Positions 1-7,967 of a stretch of DNA of 33,545 nt are shown here, in pieces (within the stretch, counting starts at the first letter, position 1; the number at the start of each line of letters is the position of its first letter). Origin of the DNA: Candidatus Omnitrophota bacterium (GTDB taxonomy: Bacteria > Omnitrophota > Koll11 > Duberdicusellales > 4484-171); assembly GCA_030692055.1 (NCBI GenBank), contig JAUYCY010000129.1:1-33545 (forward strand), read 5' to 3'. The translations under genes and the position numbers were made by a program. The notes under the pieces are model-generated. The model made no database searches and was not told the origin of the DNA. It saw only the letters and a program-made list of their open reading frames with translations.

Positions 1-1
1 G

Positions 2-823
2 GGCATGCTTTCTACTTTAGGCATCACCTTGGCAACAGATGCCTATGGCCCGGTTGCGGATAATGCCGGCGGTAATGCTCAGATGGCGAATCTGGATCCA
101 GAGGTAAGAAAAAGGACGGATGCCTTAGATGCTCTAGGCAACACCACAGCTGCCACAGGTAAAGGCTTTGCTATTGGTTCGGCAGCGCTGACAGCCCTGG
201 CATTGATCGCTGCTTACCGTGATCAGATTGCCATATACGGCAAAGAGATGACCCTTAGCTTAATGAACCCCAATGTATTAGTGGGTTTATTTATCGGTGG
301 TATGCTTCCGTTTGTATTTTGTTCCATGACCATGCGCGCAGTGGGAAGAGCAGCAGGCAAGATTGTTGTTGAGGTGCGCCGGCAATTCAAGGAAATCGTC
401 GGCCTGATGGAGGGCAAGGCAAAACCGGATTATGCGCGCTGCGTGGATATTGCTACGGCTGCGGCCCAGAAGGAAATGATTTTTCCTTCGCTATTGGCGA
501 TTATTGCGCCCATTACCATGGGGCTTCTCATAGGCATTGAAGCTGAAGTCGGGCTCCTCACCGGCGCAACGGTAAGCGGTTTTGTTTTAGCGGTAATGAT
601 GGCTAATTCCGGCGGCGCCTGGGATAATGCCAAAAAGTTCATTGAAGAAGGCCATCTTGGCGGAAAAGGCTCGCCTGCGCATAAGGCAGTTGTGGTCGGC
701 GATACCGTAGGCGACCCCTTTAAAGACACCTCCGGCCCCAGCCTCAATATCCTCATCAAATTAATGTCCATGGTCTCCATCGTTTTTGCCTCTTTTGTTA
801 TCTCCCACACCCTCTTCAAATAA
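2..823 (+). CDS. hppA: Membrane-bound K+-dependent-type pyrophosphatase, C-terminal part (5' end outside window)
   Basis: Couples hydrolysis of pyrophosphate to H+ or Na+ pumping across the cytoplasmic membrane. The frame is already open at the first bases of the window, so the ATG at 5 is internal and only about the last 270 residues are present. Visible family hallmarks are the stretch ending in [14 protein letters not shown], the motif [12 protein letters not shown], and the near-C-terminal [17 protein letters not shown], which carries pyrophosphate/metal-binding residues. An Ala after GNTTA, rather than Lys (GNTTKA), marks the K+-dependent subfamily; that subfamily includes Na+-pumping members, so the coupling ion cannot be decided here. 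Several hydrophobic helices are evident, including the last 25 residues. The stop codon lies inside the left arm of a long inverted repeat. Family assignment is very secure. Confidence 0.96.
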   Translation, partial: GMLSTLGITLATDAYGPVADNAGGNAQMANLDPEVRKRTDALDALGNTTAATGKGFAIGSAALTALALIAAYRDQIAIYGKEMTLSLMNPNVLVGLFIGGMLPFVFCSMTMRAVGRAAGKIVVEVRRQFKEIVGLMEGKAKPDYARCVDIATAAAQKEMIFPSLLAIIAPITMGLLIGIEAEVGLLTGATVSGFVLAVMMANSGGAWDNAKKFIEEGHLGGKGSPAHKAVVVGDTVGDPFKDTSGPSLNILIKLMSMVSIVFASFVISHTLFK

Positions 824-944
824 ATCAGGGACGTTTCTCAAATCAATCGAGGACCGTTTCTGAATTTAATCGGAGAAGTGTCCCCATATTTCTAGAGGGG
901 GGACACTTCTTGCTTTGGTTCAAGAAACGTCCCTGATTTATTTG
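817..944. repeat. Nested inverted repeat downstream of hppA (REP-like, possible terminator)
   Basis: Two perfect dyads are nested here. The outer arms, 817-838 and 923-944, match over 22 bp and begin in the last codons of hppA. The inner arms, 874-885 and 899-910, match over 12 bp around a 13-nt loop. The arms are related to each other (AGAAACGTCCCT versus AGAAGTGTCCCC). Within the loop, 828-850 and 851-873 form a degenerate direct repeat. The outer right arm is followed by a T-rich stretch (945-957), so the RNA could act as a terminator for hppA. The look is that of a REP/BIME-like element. Its sequence differs from the REP flanking the transposase at 7263. Confidence 0.75.
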
Positions 945-945
945 T

Positions 946-973
946 TTTGATTTTTTGGCTTTAGTGTTATAAT
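946..973 (+). promoter_or_regulatory. Putative sigma-70 promoter for the sigma factor operon
   Basis: A perfect TATAAT lies at 968-973. A weak -35 candidate (TTTGAT at 946-951, 16-bp spacing) sits just after the inverted repeat. Transcription would be expected to begin about 980-983, which is on or next to the ATG at 983, and no Shine-Dalgarno sequence precedes that ATG. This fits a leaderless or near-leaderless mRNA. The -10 is convincing; the -35 is not. Confidence 0.5.
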
Positions 974-982
974 GAATTTGTT

Positions 983-1588
983 ATGGACGATCTGGAATTT
1001 GTCCGAAGATGCGTCAAAGGGGACAAACAGACCTGGGACGAATTCGTAAACAAATATTCCCGCCTCATCTACAATTATATTTATAGCGTCTTGAAGATAA
1101 AGGATTATGTGACTGCGGAAGAGACAGTTAACGAACTCTTTCAAGAAATCTTCCTAACGCTGGTCAAAGATAATTTTAAAAAATTAAGAAGTTTTAAAGC
1201 CAGAAACGGCTGTAGCCTGGCCAGCTGGCTAAGGCAGATTACTGTTAATTTCGCTATCGATTATCTGCGTAAAGCAAGACCCACGGTTTCTTTAGATGAA
1301 GAAAATGATGAGGGCCCGAGTTTAAAAGAAATATTACCGGATGATGCTCCTCGCATTAGCGATGCGCTTAGCCATCAGGAAAGGCTCCTGCACTTAAAAG
1401 ACTGCATCCGGGTTTTAGAAAAAGACGATAAATATTTCTTAGAATTACATATCCATCGGGGCTTGAGCTTAGAGGAGTTAAAAGCGCATTTTCGGATTTC
1501 CCGCGGCGCGATAGATATGCGAAAGTCCAGGTTAATTGAGCGTTTAAGAGATTGTTTTAGAAACAAAGGTTTTGCGTTAGATTTCTAA
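983..1588 (+). CDS. RNA polymerase sigma factor, sigma-70 family (ECF-like)
   Basis: A 201-residue sigma factor of the size and two-domain plan of ECF sigma factors. Region 2 is recognisable at about residues 12-95, with the helix containing the YVTAEETVNELFQEIF stretch and the SWLRQITVNFAIDYLRK DNA-melting/core-binding segment. Region 4 is at about 130-195, with a helix-turn-helix around LSLEELKAHFRISRGAIDMRKSRLIERLRD. It heads a gene set with a zinc-finger protein 38 bp downstream and a CHAT protease candidate after that. This makes it likely to be a signal-responsive sigma factor controlled by those neighbours. ATG at 983 lacks an upstream ribosome binding site and lies only 9 bp after a TATAAT. 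The ECF subgroup is not recognised. Confidence 0.88.
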   Translation: MDDLEFVRRCVKGDKQTWDEFVNKYSRLIYNYIYSVLKIKDYVTAEETVNELFQEIFLTLVKDNFKKLRSFKARNGCSLASWLRQITVNFAIDYLRKARPTVSLDEENDEGPSLKEILPDDAPRISDALSHQERLLHLKDCIRVLEKDDKYFLELHIHRGLSLEELKAHFRISRGAIDMRKSRLIERLRDCFRNKGFALDF

Positions 1589-1594
1589 AGGTTA

Positions 1595-1614
1595 TACGTC
1601 TATTATAGTAGGGG
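1595..1614. repeat. Short interspersed repeat copy A (partner at 5527-5546)
   Basis: Twenty bases beginning TACGTCTATT match the stretch at 5527-5546 at 17 of 20 positions. Both copies sit in short gaps upstream of genes. This copy contributes the GGGG part of the ribosome binding site for the gene at 1627. It may be a dispersed intergenic element; two copies in one window are suggestive only. Confidence 0.35.
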
Positions 1615-1626
1615 AGGAAATGACTA

Positions 1627-2331
1627 ATGCCAGAGAGGCTTGAGAAGTTAATCAGGACAGTCTACAAAATTTGGAAAGTCAATCAGCCTGTAGCGAAAGA
1701 ATCACATCCGGACGAGGAAACCATGGCCTGTTTTCTCGAAAATAAATTATCCGCTCAGGAGAGCGACGACATCAAGGCGCATTTAATCAGTTGCGATACC
1801 TGCGCTGAAGTTATCGCGGTTCAGTTGAAACTGAAAGCAATTGAAACAAAAGAAATACCCGAGGCAGTGCTAATACGGGTGAAAAACCTAGTCACCACCG
1901 AAGACAAGGCTTCTATTTTAGAGATATTCCTGAGCCTTAAAGAAAAGGCCTTAGAATTATTGCATACCAGCGGCGATGTTTTGGTAGGGCAGGAATTAGT
2001 GCCAGCGCCTATCTTGCGCAGCCGCCAGATAAAAGACTTCCGAGACGAAGTTACTATACTAAAAGATTTCCAAAATATCAGGGTAGAGGTAAAGATAGAA
2101 AACAAACTTGGCCGCTCTTTTAGTTTAAGCGTTGTGGTAAAAGAAAAATCCACCCAGAGAGTAATGAAGGATTTAAGAGTTACTCTCATTAAAGATGATC
2201 TGGAGTTTGAATCTTGCCTTAGCGATTCGGGAAAAGTTACTTTCGAACACGTCTTGTTGGGCAAATATACCGTAGAGATATCTACAGTGGAAAATAAACT
2301 CGCCTCCATATTATTAGACATAAAAGTTTAA
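1627..2331 (+). CDS. Zinc-finger (anti-sigma-like) protein with C-terminal beta-domain
   Basis: A 234-residue protein encoded directly after the sigma factor, with a good ribosome binding site (GGGGAGG) upstream. Residues 27-60 form an anti-sigma zinc finger of the ZAS/zf-HC2 type: H52-x3-C56-x2-C59, with His27 or Cys35 available as a further ligand. Unlike many anti-sigma factors there is no obvious transmembrane helix. The C-terminal part (about 145-234) is beta-strand-like and resembles small Ig/carboxypeptidase-regulatory-like domains, but I cannot assign it. Position and the zinc finger suggest that it binds and inhibits the sigma factor encoded just upstream. The next gene, starting 12 bp downstream, is a protease candidate that could cut it; this is inference. 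Confidence 0.75.
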   Translation: MPERLEKLIRTVYKIWKVNQPVAKESHPDEETMACFLENKLSAQESDDIKAHLISCDTCAEVIAVQLKLKAIETKEIPEAVLIRVKNLVTTEDKASILEIFLSLKEKALELLHTSGDVLVGQELVPAPILRSRQIKDFRDEVTILKDFQNIRVEVKIENKLGRSFSLSVVVKEKSTQRVMKDLRVTLIKDDLEFESCLSDSGKVTFEHVLLGKYTVEISTVENKLASILLDIKV

Positions 2332-2343
2332 ACAGATTTCAAC

Positions 2344-4542
2344 ATGCAAGATAATAATGCCCTAGTTTTAGAAGTATTAAGGCAGGACAATCAGCTGGCG
2401 ATGAGTATTTTTCAGCAAAATGAAGTTGCTTCTACCTTGCGGCATTATAGCCAGGTATCGGTGTCATTTAAGGAAATAAATAAATTATCTCAGGAAGTGC
2501 TCGCTATATTGAACAGGGCCCACAGGGGCGCCTTAGAAATAGACCTCTTAAATAGCTTAAAAAAGGCCGGCCAACTGCTTTGGGACCACCTGCTTACCCG
2601 GCAAGTTAAAGAGAAGCTGAAGGCCTCGCCAATTTTAGATTTAATCTTCTCTTTAGATGAGGAATTAATCAATATCCCCTGGGAACTTTTATATACAGGC
2701 GAAGATTTTTTAGCGCTTAAGTTTAATTTAGGCAGGGTAGTAAAGACCAAGACAGAGACGAGCCTATATCAATACCGTAGTTTCTCAAGGACACCGAAGA
2801 TGTTAATTTTGGCCAACCCTACCGGTGATTTGAGAGCCGCTTACCTTGAAGGCCTATACATTAAAAACCAGTTTGATAAAAAAAGAAACCAGATTAATAT
2901 TAATTTTAAAAGTACGCAGATCGACACACTTTATGTAAAAAAGAACCTGCGTGATTACGATATCGTGCATTTTGCCGGTCACTGCGAGTATGATTTGGGG
3001 GAGCCTAAAAATAGCGGCTGGGTTTTAAGCGATGGGAGATTCACCGCCCAGGATATTTATAAGCTGGGCGAAACCCTGTCTTTGCCTACTTTAGTTTTTT
3101 CTAATGCCTGCCACTCGGTGAAATTTAGCGCTGATTCTTTGGATACCGATTATCAGGAAGAAGCCTATAACCTGGCTTCGGCATTTTTGTTTTCCGGGGT
3201 CAGGCACTATATCGGCACCATCCGTAAAATAGAAGACCCCATTAGCCTTTCTTTTGCCAAGGAATTCTATAGCCAGTTAATTTCCGGCAGGTCAGTAGGT
3301 GAATGCCTGCGCCTTGGCCGGCTAAGGTTAGTTAAGGAATATGGCGTTACGACAATTGCCTGGGCAAGCTATCTTCTTTACGGCGATCCGAATTTTGTCT
3401 TATTTAGCCCAAAAGCAAAGCCAGCAATACCTAAAGTGAAAAGGAAAATCTCGCTTTTCAAAAAGCCGCTCGCCTGGTTGTCTCTGGCCGCAGTGATTAT
3501 ATCTATAGGTATATACTTATATCTGTGGTTACCCACCCTAAATCCCAATACCTATATTTTATCCTTAAGGGCTAAAGAATTATTTCTTGCGGGAAATAAT
3601 CCGGAGGTTATTTCGCTGACAAAGCGTATCATCACAAAAGACCCGTTATTTCTGGCGGCGTATCCAATGCTCGCAAATACGTATCAGAGGTTGGGAGATA
3701 AAGAGAATGCCTTAAAATATTATTTTGATTACATCCGCTATAGCGAGAAAAGGCAGGACAAGAAAAATTTGGCTTCGGCGTATGCAGGCATAGGCTGGCT
3801 TTATTATTTGCAGGGAGACTATGCCAAGGCATTTGATTTTTATCAGCGCTCATTGAGTTTGAGTGAGGAAAATAAAGATAAATTGAATGAGGCAGATGTA
3901 TTGGGTAAGTTAGCCGTATGGTATATGGATAAAGACGACAATGATAAGGCGTTGGAATTACTTACAAAAAGCGCGGAGATTAACCGCGAAAGGCAATATA
4001 TCTATAAGCATAAGTATAATTTAGCCTGCGATTATTTTAATCTGGGATTAGTTTTTACTAATAAAGATGATTTCGCCAGCGCAAAGGAATTTTATGATAA
4101 GAGCGCCAGATTATTTGAAAGGCTTAAACTCACCTATGAATTAAGCGATTATTATTTTAATATCGGCGAGATTTATAGTTTTCGCAAGGAATATCAAAAA
4201 GCGATGGATTATTATAATAAAGGTTTAAAACTTGACATAGCGCTGGACAACAAATTTAACTTGGCTAGCGATTATAATATGCTCGGTGAATTATATATAG
4301 AGATGGATAATTCACTTGAGGCAGAGAAGTATTTTAATCAGGCAGTTTCACTTTCCCGGCAGATAGATGCGCGCCCGGAATTAGCCGACGCCTATTCTAA
4401 CTTAGGCCTTTTATATAAACAAAAAAATCAGAAAAATAAGGCTAGGGAGTATCTGCGCCAGGCGCAGGAGATTTACCGATTAATCGATACGCCGGATTAT
4501 CAGAGAATTAAACAAGAATTTGTAGAGCTGGACAAGCAATAA
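2344..4542 (+). CDS. CHAT-domain (caspase-like) membrane protein with C-terminal TPR array
   Basis: A 732-residue protein in three parts. Residues about 90-355 form a CHAT (caspase HetF-associated) protease domain with the expected dyad: His213 in HFAGH and Cys256 in SNACHS. Residues about 377-397 are a single hydrophobic membrane helix, preceded by Lys/Arg-rich sequence (KVKRK, FKK). By the positive-inside rule this puts the CHAT domain in the cytoplasm and the C-terminus outside. Residues about 405-732 contain repeated TPR units with the characteristic Y/A/F spacing (for example YAGIGWLYYLQGDYAKAFDFYQRSL). It is encoded after the sigma factor and the zinc-finger protein. A reasonable reading is an envelope TPR sensor controlling an internal protease. 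The substrate is not known. Confidence 0.85.
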   Translation: MQDNNALVLEVLRQDNQLAMSIFQQNEVASTLRHYSQVSVSFKEINKLSQEVLAILNRAHRGALEIDLLNSLKKAGQLLWDHLLTRQVKEKLKASPILDLIFSLDEELINIPWELLYTGEDFLALKFNLGRVVKTKTETSLYQYRSFSRTPKMLILANPTGDLRAAYLEGLYIKNQFDKKRNQININFKSTQIDTLYVKKNLRDYDIVHFAGHCEYDLGEPKNSGWVLSDGRFTAQDIYKLGETLSLPTLVFSNACHSVKFSADSLDTDYQEEAYNLASAFLFSGVRHYIGTIRKIEDPISLSFAKEFYSQLISGRSVGECLRLGRLRLVKEYGVTTIAWASYLLYGDPNFVLFSPKAKPAIPKVKRKISLFKKPLAWLSLAAVIISIGIYLYLWLPTLNPNTYILSLRAKELFLAGNNPEVISLTKRIITKDPLFLAAYPMLANTYQRLGDKENALKYYFDYIRYSEKRQDKKNLASAYAGIGWLYYLQGDYAKAFDFYQRSLSLSEENKDKLNEADVLGKLAVWYMDKDDNDKALELLTKSAEINRERQYIYKHKYNLACDYFNLGLVFTNKDDFASAKEFYDKSARLFERLKLTYELSDYYFNIGEIYSFRKEYQKAMDYYNKGLKLDIALDNKFNLASDYNMLGELYIEMDNSLEAEKYFNQAVSLSRQIDARPELADAYSNLGLLYKQKNQKNKAREYLRQAQEIYRLIDTPDYQRIKQEFVELDKQ

Positions 4543-4571
4543 GGATACCTTTTTTGGGGGGCAAGATAAAT

Positions 4572-4901
4572 ATGGGTATAGATATCGGGGCATTAAAGGC
4601 AAATTTTTTGCCCTATCTTAATAGCTTAGGACATTTTCGTTTTTCTTTTCTTAATCCCTTGTTCTGGATATTTTTGCTGGTGCTGTTTTTAATGTTATTA
4701 AGATTTTGGTATGCTAGAAAATCATTCTCTTTCTGTCTAATCGTAGCCATAATTTTATTAGCTACTACTGGATTGGAAGATTTTATAGCAGGTATCTTAG
4801 CTAAAAATGGAGAAGGTTTTGACCCTGTAATAATAAGGGTGTTATCCCTTATCGTTATTTCGATTATATCCCTGTATTACTTTTTTATCAGAGAAAATTA
4901 G
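4572..4901 (+). CDS. Small three-helix membrane protein, unknown function
   Basis: I do not recognise this 109-residue protein. Three hydrophobic segments are visible at about residues 28-46, 52-75 and 86-105, so it is almost certainly an integral membrane protein. An upstream in-frame TTG at 4554 exists, but the G-rich ribosome binding site (GGGGGG around 4556-4561) falls inside that extension. The ATG at 4572 is therefore chosen. It follows the CHAT-TPR gene by about 30 bp and precedes a lipoprotein gene by 8 bp, so it is probably co-transcribed with them. Confidence 0.65.
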   Translation: MGIDIGALKANFLPYLNSLGHFRFSFLNPLFWIFLLVLFLMLLRFWYARKSFSFCLIVAIILLATTGLEDFIAGILAKNGEGFDPVIIRVLSLIVISIISLYYFFIREN

Positions 4902-4909
4902 GAGGCGCG

Positions 4910-5479
4910 ATGAAAAAAGTATTATTTTTGCTCTTGATATTCTTTTGCATTTATATTAGCGGTTGCTGTTCGATTCCGCGCGCGGATAATTATAAACAAT
5001 TATATAGTTTTACTAAGGAAAAGAAAAAGATAAAAGGCAGATTTGGCGCTCAATCTAAGGTTATATCCATTAAGGACTTTCGGGAAAATGAAGCCTATGA
5101 TGAGAATATAACCGCCCTTAGAGAAAGGATAGAAAAATATATTTCTAGCCATACGGATTTAAATGAAGCAGCAAAAAATAATTTACGAGAATTAAAAGTG
5201 GCCGAAGGCGCCACTAAAGAAGAAGTGAAATTATTATTGGGTGAGCCAGACAAGGTGGCCAAAATAGGGGAGAAAGTGGATACTGCCTCTGAAATATGGA
5301 TTTACCAGACAAGCAAGTCAAGTATCTTTACCATAATTTTTCTTCCTGTTTTCTTTGGGCGCGAAGAGTATTATTTATATTTTAAAGATAATATCCTGAC
5401 GCTAATAGAAAGGCATTATTTAGAACAGACCTTTTACGCTTCTGATTCAGGCATGGGGCTGCAAGACAAAACCAAATAG
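4910..5479 (+). CDS. BamE/SmpA-OmlA-like lipoprotein
   Basis: A 189-residue predicted lipoprotein. The N-terminus has a Lys-Lys start, a hydrophobic core and a lipobox ISGC with the acylated Cys at residue 19. Residues about 97-135 match the SmpA/OmlA (BamE-like) pattern: a G-T-x-x-E-V segment, then LLLGEPDKV, then a WIYQT strand. The fold occurs in BamE of the outer-membrane assembly machine and in many unrelated lipoproteins, so a BAM role cannot be claimed. A ribosome binding site (GGAGG) precedes the ATG. Last gene of the sigma-factor/CHAT gene set. Confidence 0.75.
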   Translation: MKKVLFLLLIFFCIYISGCCSIPRADNYKQLYSFTKEKKKIKGRFGAQSKVISIKDFRENEAYDENITALRERIEKYISSHTDLNEAAKNNLRELKVAEGATKEEVKLLLGEPDKVAKIGEKVDTASEIWIYQTSKSSIFTIIFLPVFFGREEYYLYFKDNILTLIERHYLEQTFYASDSGMGLQDKTK

Positions 5480-5526
5480 CCTACCTTTAATTTCCTAAAA
5501 AATTTTAGTTAGATTTTGCCACCTCT

Positions 5527-5666
5527 TACGTCTATTGTAGTGAGGGCATCCGCCAATAATCGTGGCGGATACGGCCGAACTTACCCCGCCCTTTTGGCAA
5601 GGCAGGTAATAAAAGCATAATCTGTCCAAAAGAGCGGGGTCAAATTCGCCCCGCCAAAGGCGGGGC
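5527..5666. repeat. Hairpin-rich intergenic leader with repeat copy B
   Basis: The gap 5480-5687 holds four structured elements. First, copy B (5527-5546) of the short repeat at 1595-1614. Second, an 8-bp stem at 5548-5555/5563-5570. Third, a 15-bp stem with one mismatch at 5583-5597/5626-5640, with arms starting ACCCCGC. Fourth, a GC-only 8-bp stem at 5648-5655/5659-5666 with an AAA loop. The last stem ends about 8 bases before the ribosome binding site of the next gene and is not followed by a T-run, so it is not a classical terminator. It could be mobile repeat debris or a structured 5' leader. I could not match it to a riboswitch class. Confidence 0.55.
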
Positions 5667-5687
5667 TCATTTGAGGAGGTGGGAAAG

Positions 5688-7226
5688 ATGAAAAAGTGCA
5701 TAGTGGTATTAGCGGTAGCAGGGGTAATTGTGTTGAGTTTGGCGGTAGGTGTTTTTGCTGCGGGCCTGGTCTGGCAGGATATAGGTAGGGGCAATATTAA
5801 TGTAAGGACTGTTTTGGTAGACCCCGATAATTCCAATATCATTTATATCGGCTCAAGAGATGGTATTTTTAAGAGTGAGGATGGCGGTGGGAGTTGGAGG
5901 AGTATTTTTTCGGCGAGAGGCACAAACAGAGGGGTAAATTTTTTGTTATTCGCTTTCAGCGATAAGGATTCGCTATATGCTGCAACCGGAAACGGTTTAT
6001 ATTTTAGCTTAAACCGGGGAAGAAACTGGAACAGGCTCTTCAAAGGGAAAAACTATCTTGAAAACGAATGCACGGCATTGGCAATTTTACCCTCAAGCCT
6101 TTATCTGGGCACAAAGGCAGGGTTGTTTGTAAGTCTTGACAAAGGCCGCTCTTGGCATAAAGAGTCAGGTATACTTGGCAATAACCAGATATTAAATGTT
6201 TCTTATAATCTTAGCGAGCCGGATTATATTTATATCGCCAGTTTAAATGGCGTGTTTAAGACATCTGATGCCGGGAAAAACTGGGAAAGGATTTTCGTTG
6301 CGCATCCCGTGGAAAACGCAGATGAGAATAATGAGGTAATAGAAGACGAGGATGAACCAGCGCGGTTTTCAGATATAAAATATGTAACTATTGACCAAAA
6401 TAATCTAAATTGCCTTTACGTTGCTACCAGTAAAGGGGTTTATAGAAGCCAGAATAAAGGCAAGTCCTGGGAAATGCTTTCCGACTACGGCTTACTCAGC
6501 AGGGAGATTAAGTTTTTACTGATATCCTTAAAGTCAACTATTTATGCGGTTACAAAATCCGGTATCTTCCAGTACACAAACGAGCGCTGGCATGGGCTAT
6601 CATTAGGACTTACAGCAGGGGATATTAGATTTTTGGCTTCAGATAACCAAGATAATTTATACGCTGCCTGTGATAAGGGTTTATTTAAAACGAAGGCATC
6701 TTATGGCAATAATAACGACAAAGACATCATTGTTGAATATTATAACGATGAACCAAGGATTAATGAAGTCCAGCAAGCAGCTATTAAATATGCGCAGGTA
6801 ATTGACCCCGAAAGGATTGAAAATTTAAGAAGACAGGCGCGGTTAAAGGCGGTATTGCCAGATTTTAGTCTGGATTACGATAAGACCGTCACCAGTTATA
6901 GCAATACCAATACTACCCGTTTTACCGTTGGTCCTGCGGAATGGGGTGTTTCGCTCAAGTGGAGCCTTAGTGACCTTATCTGGAGCGAGCAACAACGGCT
7001 AATTGATTCCCAGGTACGGCTGATGGTTCAGCTGCGCGATGATATCCTAGACGAGGTGACCAAATTATATTTTGAGAGACTACGGGTTAAGATGGAGCTG
7101 GATAATTTATCCATTGAAGATAGAAAGAAGCGCTTTGAAAAAGAACTAAGATTACAGGAACTTAGCGCAATGCTCGATGCGCTTACCGGAGGTTATTTTT
7201 CTCAGCAAACCAAACTAACCCCCTAA
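5688..7226 (+). CDS. Exported BNR/sortilin-type beta-propeller protein
   Basis: A 512-residue secreted or envelope protein. ATG at 5688 is preceded by GAGGAGGTGG; an earlier in-frame GTG at 5679 lies inside that ribosome binding site and is rejected. Residues 1-28 look like a Sec signal peptide ending near VFAAG. Residues about 30-340 contain repeats of the form IYIGSRDGIFKSEDGGGSW, typical of the BNR/YCF48-like family: a surface Ile-Tyr strand, then Gly-hydrophobic-x-Ser-x-Asp-x-Gly-x-x-Trp. The C-terminal third lacks propeller repeats and is charged and helical, with a segment VSLKWSLSDLIW followed by a long helix; this resembles outer-membrane-associated helical proteins, but I cannot name it. 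The stop is directly before a REP hairpin. Confidence 0.7.
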   Translation: MKKCIVVLAVAGVIVLSLAVGVFAAGLVWQDIGRGNINVRTVLVDPDNSNIIYIGSRDGIFKSEDGGGSWRSIFSARGTNRGVNFLLFAFSDKDSLYAATGNGLYFSLNRGRNWNRLFKGKNYLENECTALAILPSSLYLGTKAGLFVSLDKGRSWHKESGILGNNQILNVSYNLSEPDYIYIASLNGVFKTSDAGKNWERIFVAHPVENADENNEVIEDEDEPARFSDIKYVTIDQNNLNCLYVATSKGVYRSQNKGKSWEMLSDYGLLSREIKFLLISLKSTIYAVTKSGIFQYTNERWHGLSLGLTAGDIRFLASDNQDNLYAACDKGLFKTKASYGNNNDKDIIVEYYNDEPRINEVQQAAIKYAQVIDPERIENLRRQARLKAVLPDFSLDYDKTVTSYSNTNTTRFTVGPAEWGVSLKWSLSDLIWSEQQRLIDSQVRLMVQLRDDILDEVTKLYFERLRVKMELDNLSIEDRKKRFEKELRLQELSAMLDALTGGYFSQQTKLTP

Positions 7227-7252
7227 ACCTTACCACACCGCGTAGGTGTGTA
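7227..7252. repeat. REP hairpin, left copy flanking the transposase
   Basis: A perfect stem-loop with core 7234-7250 (CACACC, loop GCGTA, GGTGTG). A 26-base block (7227-7252) is identical to 7949-7974. Outer flanks 7226-7230 (AACCT) and 7254-7258 (AGGTT) also pair, giving an imperfect long palindrome with an internal loop, which is the usual REP architecture. It lies 11 bp upstream of the transposase start. Confidence 0.85.
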
Positions 7253-7262
7253 GAGGTTAATT

Positions 7263-7967
7263 ATGAGGAAAGACGTACTAGCAGTTGGAGAAATATACCA
7301 CATTTTTAATAAAAGCATTGCAGAATTTAATATATTCAATAATACCTCTGAATTCTTAAGAATGCTTAATGTAATTCGTTATTACCAAATGGAAAAACCG
7401 TTGATTAGATTTTCTGAGTTTCTTAGATCATCAAAAGTACAATTAGACGATGTGAATATTTCTTTTTCCGATAGGCCCGGCAAGGAAAAGCTTATAGAAA
7501 TAATTGCCTATTGTCTTATGCCAACACATATACATTTAATTCTTAAACAATTAAAAGAAGACGGTATTTCTATTTTTATGAACTGTATTCTTAATAGCTA
7601 TACACGTTATTTTAATATTAGACATAAAAGAAAAGGACCTTTATGGGAAGGAAGATTTAAAAATATATTAGTTACTACTGATGAACAATTAATTCATTTA
7701 ACAAGATACATTCATTTGAACCCTGTTACTGCCTATTTGGTTGATAAACCAGAAAAATGGCCGGCTTCTTCTTATCGGGAATATTTATTAAAAGTTAATG
7801 AGAGGGACAAAATTTGTAAATATGATGAAATTTTAAATATCGACCAAATTTCTTATAAGGATTTCGTGGAAGATAGAATTTCTTATCAAAGAGAACTAGC
7901 AAAAATAAAAAACCTTCTTATCGAAAATACCTTTCCTGCACCTATCTTACCTTACCACACCGCGTAG
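7263..7967 (+). CDS. REP-associated tyrosine transposase (RAYT, IS200/Y1-type)
   Basis: A 234-residue single-strand nuclease/transposase of the Y1_Tnp superfamily. Visible motifs are the HUH metal-binding pair H89-x-H91 in MPTHIHLIL, the segment SYTRYFN (the catalytic Tyr is Tyr113 or Tyr116), and the RAYT signature KGPLWEGRFK followed by RYIHLNPV and the late WPASSYREY. The same REP hairpin lies on both sides, as expected for a RAYT gene with its cognate palindromes. The right REP overlaps the 3' end: it supplies the last codons and the TAG stop at 7965-7967. The gene looks richer in A+T than its neighbours, consistent with acquisition. RAYTs are usually single-copy and not self-mobile like insertion sequences. 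Confidence 0.9.
   Translation: MRKDVLAVGEIYHIFNKSIAEFNIFNNTSEFLRMLNVIRYYQMEKPLIRFSEFLRSSKVQLDDVNISFSDRPGKEKLIEIIAYCLMPTHIHLILKQLKEDGISIFMNCILNSYTRYFNIRHKRKGPLWEGRFKNILVTTDEQLIHLTRYIHLNPVTAYLVDKPEKWPASSYREYLLKVNERDKICKYDEILNIDQISYKDFVEDRISYQRELAKIKNLLIENTFPAPILPYHTA

Noticed and set aside
430..819. Long antisense open frames inside hppA, and similar minus-strand frames across the window.
   Set aside because: They mirror clear family genes on the + strand, show no family motifs and have no ribosome binding sites.
5527..5687. Structured leader as a known riboswitch (for example c-di-GMP).
   Set aside because: I could not match the conserved core of any riboswitch class; the stems look more like palindromic repeats.
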